Position numbers and translations under genes: made by a program. The notes under the pieces were generated by a model. That model had not been told where the DNA came from. It ran no database searches and saw only the letters and a list, made by a program, of their open reading frames with translations. Of a stretch of 64,000 bases of DNA, positions 47,648 through 59,600 are shown one piece after another. The stretch comes from Hexactinellida sp. DTS-2022 (Eukaryota > Porifera > Hexactinellida), in assembly GCA_028753945.1 (NCBI GenBank), contig JAPNXP010000015.1, forward strand, positions 1,364,001 through 1,428,000. The letters are read 5' to 3'. How positions within the stretch are numbered: the stretch's first letter is position 1; every line of letters starts with the position of its first letter.

Positions 47648-50600
47648 CAACATAATTCCTGATATCTGATAGGTAAGAATTAGCTAAACTACAAAACAGG
47701 GTCGGGGCAATCCTCCTGTGGAGAGTGCCAAAATAATAATATAGGCTAAGGGGAACGCCTTAGGTAAATCAATGTGATCTACTGAGTCCCTAAATATGAA
47801 TTCCCATTTCCCATTCGCCAATAATATATTTCTTATGTATAAAACTAACTAATCTCGAGATTTTAACAATATTACCATATATGGAAAGGTGTGAAAATCG
47901 CATAACTTACATTCCACAAATATTTTCGATAAACCAATATGACCGTTGGACTCCCAAAATATGACTTCCTATACGACAATAATACATTTCCTGTGTCTAG
48001 CATTAGCGGATTACGGGATATCAATAGGTAACAATACTGTTTTAGGCCTACGCTAATTTTACCGTAAAACGAAGTTTACAGTCCCTATATTAAAGAAGTC
48101 CCTGGTATAGATTAGCAGATTTCATCAATTAGTATAAATAGATTGTGCATAATAGAAATATTTTCTGAGGCTCCAATTTGATTGATTGAAAATAAATTAA
48201 TTTAACCAATCAATCATTTGTCTATTCTATTGCCTGTTTTTCTTTTAGTATTATTTTGATTCGAGCTTTCTTATTGTGCAATTGAAATTTATTGAGCTAT
48301 TAAAACTCATCATTAATGTGATTGCTTTTGGGGAGGGAAAGGCCACGAAGCGGCCGTTAATTGTATCGCGTAGTGCCTAATACGAACAAACAAAAGTCGC
48401 GAAGCGACCGAGACCGAAGGGCTCGTATATAAAAAGAGGAATTGTTGTTTGTTTGTGTGTTTGTGTATTTGTCCAGAATTAATTGAAAAGACTACGAGTC
48501 CTAGAAAGCTGAAAATTTGTATATAGGGGTAATTTTGTACTGCGACAACGATCTATTGGTTTTTGAAGAGAAATATTCACATTTAAAGGTGACAAAATAT
48601 GTTAGCCAATTAAATTCGAGGGTTTGTTAGTATGGATTAGCAGATTTCATCAATTAGTATAAATAGATTGTGCATAATAGAAATATTTTCTGAGGCTCCA
48701 ATTTGATTGATTGAAAATAAATTAATTTAACCAATCATTCATTTGTCTATTCTATTGCCTGTTTTTCTTTTAGTATTATTTGATTCGAGCTTTCTTATCG
48801 TGCAACTGAAATTTATTGAGCTATTAAAACTCATTATTAATGTGATTGCTTTTGGGGAGGTAAAGGCCGCGAAGCGGCCGTTAATTGTATCGTGTAGTGC
48901 CTAACACGAACGACCGAGACCGAAGGGGCTTGTATAGTTAATACGAGCATTGGTAAGGCGAAATAACGGTTGGAGTAAAAGTTATACTTTCCATAGCCTA
49001 TAGTACATGCATGTAAGTTTCTGGATAATAAAAGGAAATTTATGTAATCAAATCAGATTGGATTTTCAATGGCTAAAAATGAACGTTGAGTTCAACCTAA
49101 AAATACCTAGTTTAAAGAGCATCCTTATATGTAGACGGTCTATTTCTAGACGGCTATAAAAGCCCATACAAATAAGCCAAAAATTTGTAGACCGTCTATA
49201 AATTCTGTAGACCACTTGCCTGCTTTTTATGGGTAATACTAATGTATATGTAAGAAAACCTGGTCTAGAAATAGACGGTCTACATATAAGATATCTCTAG
49301 TTTAAATTGGTTTGACTTCGAATACCTTTAGTGATGAATTGAAATGGTGATTTATCGTGTTGTTGTAGTATTTTAAGTTGAGAAATGTATATGTAACATA
49401 ACTTTCTTCGTTTAGGCCAGTTTAAATAAATAAATGTTTATCATCCAGATTTTTTCAGAAAATACGGACGTCGGGCACAATTTTATTTTTATTTTTTATT
49501 TCCATTAATATGCAAATAACATTATCCTATGCCAAAATATCTAATTTAATTAGAAAATCACATGACAATGCCAAATTATTAAAGTAATGCACTAAATACA
49601 AGACTTATTAAAAGTTGATACATTAGGACTTAGGAGTACTTTACACAAGTTTATAGCCAATATCTGTACGATTATGTTCATAAGGTAATAATAAAATGTA
49701 TCCGAACGGAGGGTAAAATGTGGGACGGATGGGGATGATAAACAAGTTATTTATTTATATGGCCTTATTGTAAAACAATTAAAATTATATAACAATTATG
49801 TCTTACATCTCCAATAAAGTATGGATGACCATTAGGACAGCTGTGCCATTTTCCACTTTTTTCGGTTAGAGCAGCCTTGGCAGCTAAGAACTGATCATCC
49901 ATCATAGTAGGAAATAGCTTGTCTTGAAGAGATATAGGGTTGTCGTATAGCAGAGCAATTGGAGAGAACAGCTTGTGGTATCTTTTAGAAGATAACATCA
50001 CAGCTACGTGATAGATCAGTCTGACTAAGAATATTTCATGGTTAGTAGAAGTATCTCTGAGAATGAGAGTCTGTAGGTGTCCCTCTCCAAGGTTGTTATT
50101 TGTTATCTGAATAGCAAGATTGTTCAGCTCTGGGTTAATGTCATTGAGCTCAGTGAGTAGAAAGTCTTTCAGGGTACGGAACTTCTAGATTCAACGGAAA
50201 TTCAAAAAATATTTACTAAAAAGAATAATACTATGAATATTTAAATTATATATATATATATATATACGTAGGTATACTCTATCCTATTTAAAGACTCTTA
50301 TTCTCACGAGCGGTGGTTTAAATTCGAGCAACTATGACAACTCTAATAACTTGTCTGACTTAATCAAATATGTGAAGTTATTTTGATATTCGACTCTGTG
50401 TCAACTTGTATCAGCTTTTATCAGCTTCTATCAATCTATATTAGTTTTGTATCAGTCTGTATCAGATGGTAACAGTCTGTGTGAGTTTATATCAGCTTGT
50501 ATCAACCTGTATTAGTTTGTATCAATATGTATCAAGTTACTACCAACTCGTACCAAATCGCATTAATGATTACTAAATACCAGTAAGTATATCATTAACT

Positions 50601-53600
50601 ATGCGCATTCCAAACAATTTGGGGAAATACTGACGATTTTTTTGCAAGATTTACAGATTAAATCTTTTGGTGCTTTTGAAATGCTTTTTATTTTTTCACA
50701 GCTTATGTGCTTCCATTCTAGGCACTGGTCGCACAAAATGAGATCATCAAAATTTTCAGTGCGTTGACAGTCGCATATTTTTTTAAATTGATATATAGAA
50801 AGAACATCCTTAGGAGAATACAACCTCTATATTTTCAATAACTAATTCGAATTATTAAAGAGTCACTGGACCAGAATACAAATTTCGATATAACTGACGA
50901 ACAAAAGCGAAATTGAGAAATCGGGCTTCGAGATGATCATCTCCAGGATATTCTATATCTCCTGTCCAAATTTTAAATCTCTATCACCAATGGTCTAGTC
51001 AGGCCATCGCGTACGGCCGGCCGGCAGGCCGGAAGTCCGACAGATTTAAATTCAATACTGTGCACTTATAGTATAAAACTATAGTAGGACCCTACTATAA
51101 CGTTTTTACTAGAAGAAGCAGACTAAAAATACCCTTAAAGTTCGACTCAACCTTTATGTGAATCTAAACTGATTCTAAAGCGATGCGATTTGGTACGAGC
51201 TAATACAGGCTAATAAAACTAATATAGTCTTATACCAACTGATACATACTGATAGAAGCTGATGCAGACTGATACAGATTGATAACAGCTGTTGCAGACT
51301 GATACCACCTGATAGAAGCTGATGCAGACTGATACCACCTGATAGAAGCTGATACATACTGATCCAGACTGATACCACCTCCTGATAGAAGCTGATGCAG
51401 ACTGATACATACTGATGCCACCTGATAGAAGTTGATGCAGACTGATACAGACTGATACCACCAGATAGAAGCTGATGCAGACTGATAATTTGATACCACC
51501 TGATACAGATTGATATAAGCTGATAAGAGCTGATACAAGTTGATACAGACGAATGTGAATATCAAATATGAAGGTCGAATATCAAAATAACGAACATACC
51601 TAATTTACGGAACGGAACGGATTAGGACCGTAATTTGTTGATGCCTAATTTACGGAACGGAACGGAACGGAACGATTGATAGTTTAATTACAAATAGTAT
51701 TGTGATAAATTTGCGTTTGTATACTTTTAAAGTTCAACACATTCATATACGTACTGAGATTTGTATGATTTTAACACATTTAACTTACATGTCTATTTGA
51801 TATATATTTGTATACTTTAACACATTGACTTACATGTCTATTTGATATATTTGTATACTTTTAACACATTGATTTTATTGTATATATTGTGATTGATTCA
51901 TATACTTTAACAAACCGATAAAATTTTACCAATACGTGCCTACTTGTATCCAGAATACAGTATAAGGAAATATGTCATTTCGGAACTTAAGATTATGGAA
52001 TCACCACAACCATATGCTATTCGCTACACAACGTATAAGTTATATAATATCGCACAGGAAGCAGCTAATATGCTTCTCAGAATATCTTTTGAAGATACGA
52101 TAGCACTACCTCCCGTAAAGCCCAAAGCTGGCGATGTGTTCATTTCTTCGAACAAAGATTATAAAGGTAATGAGAAACAATTACTAATTAGGTAATATTA
52201 ATACTACAGTCAACTCCCGTTATATCGAAGTTGAAGGGACCCTCTAAATTACTTCGATATAACCGGACTTCGGTATAAGAGAATTCGATATATGCGGACA
52301 ATAATTAATTGCTTTACTGGTCATGGGGATAAAAATTACCTCGATATAAGCGGAATTTCGATATATACAGTTCGATAAAACCGGACTTAATTGTACTCAA
52401 ATTCAATAGGAAAGATTTGGGGAATTTAACTAAATTCGATATAACAGGTGAAAGTATTTCGATATAACCGAGTTCGTTATAATGGGAGTTTACTGTAGAT
52501 TTACTATTTCTATTGTTTAGATGATTGGAAGTCGGATCAATATCGATGGGCAAATAATGGTGTCATTAAACTTCCTCGATCTAGATCAATCGTTCGAAAA
52601 AGTTATTATTCTATTGATACACCTGAAGGACGTTCAAATGGTTTTACTAGACATGCGTATGTGCTACTTGACAATGAAGATAAAGTAAGTAATATAAATA
52701 CTGGGGTACTAGGCTCCAGCCCTAACCTTTACAGGATAATAATATTACATACACGTAGGTTTTAATTCAGTACATTGGAGATGAAACATATCCGAAGATT
52801 TCCCTCATGGCAACCAGAAGAAGCACACCGAACGAATCTACTGCAAACAATGCCCTTCCTCATTTAAATTGATAGCAGAGAAAGTCTCAAATACTGACCC
52901 AGCTAAACTGTATAAATCAGAAATTGCAGCAATAAACTGCAACCCCTCTCTATCAAGAGTTATGAAACCCAGGGATATCAAACAGGTAAATTCAATGACC
53001 AGGTTTTTAACTTTGCATCCTTGCTAGGCACAAATACTCATAATTCTACAAACTTCTTTCCGCCATCCATAAATGTTAACACTGTGCTTTTATTAATTAA
53101 GCTCCTTGCATAGTAAATTGTTTTGATTATCATTAATTCGCTGCATCATCAATATGTCATTTATTATACAGAATATATAGGTAGTATAATAAATAGTTGA
53201 ATTACTTTGATAATATTATGTAGCTTATGTGATTGCCGTAAGCTAAATACATCACGAATAGAAATAAACTGATGGAAGCCAAACTGGATTAATCAAGTAT
53301 GCAATTTCGGAAATAATGTAAGGTGAAGATTAAATCATAAACCACAATATGTGCAATGACGCAGCAATCGGAGGTTACATTTTTGTTATTGCTTGGCTCA
53401 GATTAAATGCGAAAATTACAAAAATTTCTAGAGACATGCAATACATTCTGTTTTATAATGTGACCAAATTATTTGTTGATTGAACCAAAAGTGTAAGAGC
53501 TGAATCCAAATTAGTTCCTGAGTGACGTCACAATCCCATAAATCGGTTTACGTGTGTCTCATTTCATGTTGTCTTGCCATCTAAAATTGTGGACGAATCG

Positions 53601-56600
53601 GATAAAAACTGAAAGAGTTATTCCCAAATAAGTGCATTTATGACGTAATAATCCCGTTATTTTGTTTCAAAAACCAATAGATCGTTGTCGCAGTACAAAA
53701 TTACCCCTGCATGCCAATTTTCAGCTTTCTAGGACTCGTAGTCTTTCTATTTATTCTGGACAAACACACACACACACAACAATTCCTCTTTTAATATATA
53801 GATAGATTATAATAATGCTGTGCCGACTATACTATAGTATAGTAGCCCAGTATTGGTCTTAGTGCTTTGGTATATTATTACTGTGCCGACTATACTATAG
53901 TATAGTGGCCCAGTTCTAATCTTACTGCCTTGGTTATTCTTCCGTATCCTGTCCACAGAACAGAGTTTAATTAACTAAGAGCCCAAATTTTCAGGATATG
54001 TGTCTCATGGGTTACAGATGTGCACCTGGGATCACGATTTTTGACTACATTTTTTTGGACACATTTTTGCACCTGTTTAATATTAAAACAGGAACAATAA
54101 ATAGTACCCAAATATTCAATTTATATGCATTCGATAGAGAATTAAATTCTACACCATTTCACAGTGCACGAATTTTCAAATTGCGCTTCGTTTGTGCCAC
54201 AATTGAGTTTCAAATTTCCTTTGTTTACTAACACTTCAGTTCTATTAAAGTGTTAAATCTAATTCTATTGTCTCAACTTGTGATTATTATATTGATTCAA
54301 CTTGTGAGATCGAGTAGGCTTCTATTTTCTAATTGAAAACTATGATTATATATTTCATAACAACGACAGATTATGTGATTATATTCACTTCTGCGAGAAT
54401 ACTCTTGCACTGTTAATATATTGACATAATTAATTATAATTAATTCAGTCAGTATATGACTTATATAGATGCTCCCAATTTGTTTATTAGGGGTTATCGA
54501 GTGTGCGGAATTGAAATTTGATAGCCAAATTAATTAATTAATTATTTATGACAAAATAATTAAACTTAATAAATATAAGTTGACATTGAAATTGGTGTTA
54601 TATTATAAATAATATAAATAATTATTTATACTAATTAATTAAATATCATAAATCTCAGAGATGATACAAGATAGAAACAAACTTCCAATTTATTAATTGA
54701 TCCTTATGCCACGTGACACCTCTACAAATGGGTCTTGACACCTTGAGGTGATGATGACATCGTCAAAAAAATGTGTTTTTACAATTTTGTGAATTCTATA
54801 TTTCGAAAGGGTTGGATGGTGTTGGGCGATCACCCAACACGCACATAAAAAATGCTGACTCATCACTTAATATATTCTACTGAAACTTGAATATCTCTCA
54901 AATGAAGTGAGCTAAAACGTAACTTCCACCACTCTAAGGGAGGTTGTCTTCCGAAACACCTCTCTGAAATAATTTAACACCTTCATAGTGATGATGACAT
55001 GGCAAAAAATCCAAAATTGCAGCCTTTGCCGACAGCATGTTCCTTTGTAGGCACTATCAATAAACCACCACGAAAATATAGTGCCACCAAAGGAACATGC
55101 GTCGGCACAGGCTGCAATTTTGGATTTTTTATTTAATCTATCATTTAATTAATACCAATATTGATCTTTCAATAATTAAACACAATTTACTCTTCACGTA
55201 TTCTTTAGTTAGAAAAGGGTGATAAATGCTTAATGTATTCGAACGAGTTTCGGTCAGTAATAAACTATCAATCGTTCCTTTCCGTTCCGTAAATTAGGCA
55301 TCAACAAATTACGGAATTGTTCCGTTCCTCCGTAAATTAGGTATGTCCCAAAATAACTTCACATTACAAACTTAATCATACCTCACAAAAGCCCTCAGAT
55401 TCTTCAGCTTGTCGTAACTTGAATGATTTCACTACTTCTTGAAATATTGAGCACAGAAAGCATTCTGTGAGACTGAATACATATTTCTAAAATGATATAA
55501 TCCAATAACCTAGTAATGGGAAGTGGTCTTGATTTTCGGTTAATTAACATTAAGGATGACTGTTTCTTAATAAATAAATTTCTAAATGTGAATAAAGACA
55601 TTCATCTAGTCGCATTATCGAAATAGTTTTGAGGCGGTGATTGTTTAGAATTATTTGTACAAAGTATATATGACTAATCACCAACAATCAAAACGAAGCT
55701 CCAGTTTAGTTTCCAGAATAGGAATCACTAAATTATATATAAAAGATATTTGAAATATCTTTTAGTTAGTTAGCAAATTTCTCACGCCATACTGGTACGT
55801 AACTCAAATGAAGATTTATTACTCACACTCTCTGGATTGAAGAACTGCAATAGAGCATCTTTCTTCTGCAGCAAGATGACTTGTTCCACTGCACTTGTTA
55901 TTCGTATATATTCTTCTCCATAAATTATGAAGTAATCAGGGATTATAGCAGGTGACTAATAATAGAGGAATATTATATAAAATTTAGCAAATAATTGATA
56001 AGTAAAATCAAATGATACCTCAGTAATCTTCTCCATAACATGTTCCGGTATGATCCAGGAACAGATTTTGTTCGTTGTAATTAGATGCAATGTATCACTC
56101 CCTAACTGATGGTAAATGTTCTTGAGGAGGAATATATGGAGATTTTCATATCTCTCATTAAACAGATGTCTCTAAACTGATTGATTAATTTCCGTCTCTC
56201 TCTCTCTATAAGATCAGGTATAAGTGTGTTTGGCTGAGTGCTTATAAGGTCATAGCATTCTATAATCCATTGAGAAATGTGAATACAGATAAATCTCAGA
56301 GTAGCTATCTTCTCAAGCAACTCATAGGAGAGTTCAGGGTTAGCCGGAAATCGGACTGTAACAGAATTGATATTAAAGTTGAAAAATTCAAGTTGATTTT
56401 CTGGGATACTTTGTTTATACTGTTGATGAAGGGAGTCCTATAAGAAAGTGTCTGATTGAGAATGTGCTATTAATTCAAGGGAGATTCTTATTTCCAATAG
56501 AAAAAACCCTCGTTATGAATTAATGAACAAACATATTATTAAATATTCCCAATTACCTCAATCGATTGAATTATCAATAGAAACAGGTCTTTCTGTGCCA

Positions 56601-59600
56601 AGCGATCTCTGTAGTTGAAAACTGTAGTCTTTAGATAATCAGATATCAATTCTTGAAACACACCTTGCCTGGAATTAGAGAGAAATAATGAATTAAATTA
56701 TACATTAGAACATCGTTAGTACGAACACCAGGGGACCGTCAAAGTTCGTTCGCCTTATCCGGAATTCGTATTAATTTGTTTCGAAAGTGAAAAGGCTCTG
56801 AAGGGGAATGAAATAGTGTTCGCATTAACCGTGTTTGTACTAACGAAGTTCTACTGTAGTTAACTGTAGTACTTCGTGGCTTCTATAAATAGACATGAAT
56901 TGGCTGAACAATAAGCGGAGTTCACTAACCAATGTAGCTAGCCATACTTGTCAAACCTTAATGGATCCCTGAATTATCAATGAACCCGGGGATTTCAATT
57001 GTTTTTAATTGACACAATTCAAGAAAATCCAGCGTAGGATTCGAAGAGATATAGCTCTTTTGAAGTGTTTTAGAAGACCCGTGAAAAATTTAAAGCATCA
57101 TCATCAGCCAGAAATCATTTTAGGAAAAGTGCATACCGTATTGCTTCGAATAAGCGCCCCGGCGCTTATTATTTTAGTGGACCAAATTTATCCTAATTAT
57201 TTTTGAAAAATCCAGAAAATAATATTTAGGTGGGTTCTATTGGTTCTCTCACACAGTATACATACCAAAGTTGCTAAAATCAATGTAATTATACACCAGT
57301 TATCAACTAAAGTGTTTTAATTTTGTAATACCAATGCCATTTTTCTTGACCCGGCGCTTATTCAAACCCCCGGAGCTTATTCGGGGAAAGACGGAACCTA
57401 GAAGTTAGCTTTCAACGGGTATTATAGGTAAACAAGTATGTTGAACACGAATTTCGCGTTTATAAATTTATAATAATAATATTTGTCGTTGTTGTTTACA
57501 CAACATAGGTAAACAAATTAATGAAAATTCAAAATCAACCTAGAAGTTTGTTTTCAACGGGTATTATAAGTATATAACTATGACAAATATTACTAACTAT
57601 ATAATCAATTGTTTAGTGAGGAGTAAGGCCGCGTAGCGGCTGTTAACTTGAGGTGTGTAGCACTGATCTGTCGCAAAGCGACCGAGACCGAAGGGCTCGT
57701 ATAATTATAATTCACCATGGCAAGTTTCTATTATAAATTTTTATGAAGACCCAAGGCTACAGGGCTGTTCGGATTATTGAGTGTCAACTATATTTCCATT
57801 TCCTGTAATTATAGAGATTGAAATCCAAGAAATATAAAGCCAAGCAAAAATCGTATTATCCATGAAATTTTCGAGCTGTTGATAAAGAGACACATAGTTG
57901 GTGTATTACCTGTGTTTGATTAATAGCTGGAGTAAGAATGTTCTGAAAGCAGGTGAAGGATCGAGTCCGTCCTTCTTGAATAAATTAATACTACCCTGTT
58001 CAGTCAACAGTGCAGTGATACTGTCTTCATCCAGTGTCACAAACCCCATTAAGAGACGAAAGAGGTCAGTGTTCGTATCACCAATTTGTAAATATTTGAA
58101 TGTTAAATTTGTTAGGATACTTATGAAGAATCTCGTCGCGTGATCTTTGAACTTTTGTCGGTTGAGTGCAGCAAGTCTACAATAATCGGAACCATTTGAA
58201 ATACGTTTAGACAATATTAACTTCATTCAACATTATATTCCTCACCCAGTTCCTTTGCTCATTTTTTTCAAACAATTATTTAAAATAGTTATATAATAAT
58301 AATAATATAACAGTATTTAGAACGCTTTACACTTGTGTCCCAAAGCGTTTACAGTTCAAAAGATACAGAAAGAATTATAGTACGTAAGTTAACAGTCCAA
58401 AAATATACATTACAGAAATAGAAATGTAGTGCATCTTGTTAGCAATCCAAACTATACATTAGATAGATAGTACATCAAAGATTAAGAGTAATAAATTTTA
58501 AAAAGATGTGTTTTAACACGCGTTTTAAATGTTTCTATGGTCTGCGCATTTCTTACGTGATCAGAAAGTGAATTCCACAAACGCGGAGCAGCATTTGAGA
58601 ACGTACGATCGCCATACTTCTTAAACTTAGATCTAGGTTGATATAGTAAATTTGTGTGTGCTGTAGACCTAAGATAATGACTACTTTGATGAAGTGTTAT
58701 CAGTTTACTTAAGTATGCCGGACAACAGCCACAAATGATTTTAAATGTGATAAGCAATATTTTGTAATCTATTCTAGCTCTGACTGGTAACCAATGTAAA
58801 TTTTTGAGTATTGGAGTTATGTGGTCTCGCTTCCTTGCTCCAGAAATTAAACGAGCTGCAGCATTTTGTATACTCTGGAGTCTATTCAGTTCTTGTGATT
58901 GTAGTCCATAAAGTAGGGAATTGCAGTAATCTATTCGACTGGAGATGAATGCATGAACTAATCTCTCAACAGAAGATTTATCCAGATAATTGTGTAGAGC
59001 TCCAATCCGGCTTAAAGCTAGTGATGCCACACTGCATATTCTACTTATATGAGATTTCATCCGTAGATGTTTATCCCAAATAACACCAAGATTCAGAGCT
59101 GAGTCTACTGGATGTATGACAGAAGATCCGAACGTAATTGGAAAGGTAGGATGAAGTATTCGAGATTGGGAAGTAAAATATATGAAGTTAGTCTTATTCG
59201 GATTACAGCTAAGTTTATTTTCAATAAACCAATTCCTCAGAGTAGACAAACAGGTTTCTAGACGGATTTTAGTTTCTTCTAATAGCGATGGCTTAAGAGA
59301 TATGTACAGTTGGGTATCATCCGCAAATAACAGTACTGATAGTTGATGATCATGAATGATGTCTTCTATCGGCGAAATAAATAGGTTAAAGAGTAGGGGA
59401 CCTAAAACTGAACCTTGGGGCACACCCCGTAATACAGTGCAAGAGATAGAATGAAACCTATTTATGCTAACAGTCCGTTGTCTTTGGGACAAGTACGATT
59501 TTAACCAAATAAGGGCATTTCCTGTGATGCCGAACCTTACTTGTAGCGCTCAATTAATAACTCGTGGTCAATCATATCAAAAGCGCTGGACAAATCCAAT

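Larger units (their letters stand above)
51592..55349 (+). mobile_element. Mutator-like element nested in the foldback
   Basis: About 90-bp inverted ends (51592-51690 and 55260-55349), starting near ACATACCTAATTTACGGA and including TTTGTTGATGCCTAATTTAC. An 8-bp direct repeat AAAATAAC flanks it (51584-51591, 55350-55357) and splits the foldback's own right end. Long inverted ends and an 8-bp duplication fit Mutator-like elements (inference). It contains degraded coding exons, a MITE, a CGAGCCCTTCGG-family fragment, two palindrome modules and one minus array unit with hairpin, so it seems to have served as a landing pad or to have carried array DNA. Confidence 0.7.
50370..55364. mobile_element. 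Foldback element with PHD ORF, carrying a nested insertion
   Basis: Outer inverted ends ATGTGAAGTTATTTTGATAT (50370) and its complement; the right end is split by a nested element and ends at 55364. Inside are long inverted blocks of degenerate ~10-bp repeats (left 50394-50560, right 51196-51556), as in foldback transposons. Between them lies 630 bp with a PHD-finger ORF. Without the nested 3.8 kb the element is about 1.2 kb. It lies in the intron between two RNF213-like exons. Confidence 0.75.

Noticed and set aside
51175-51565. Three Ser/Tyr/Gln-rich ORFs resembling a structural protein
   Set aside because: Direct translation of degenerate 10-bp repeats in three frames.
57898-58143. Plus-strand 81-codon ORFs present twice (also 61819-62064)
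   Set aside because: Antisense shadow of the duplicated RNF213-like exon.
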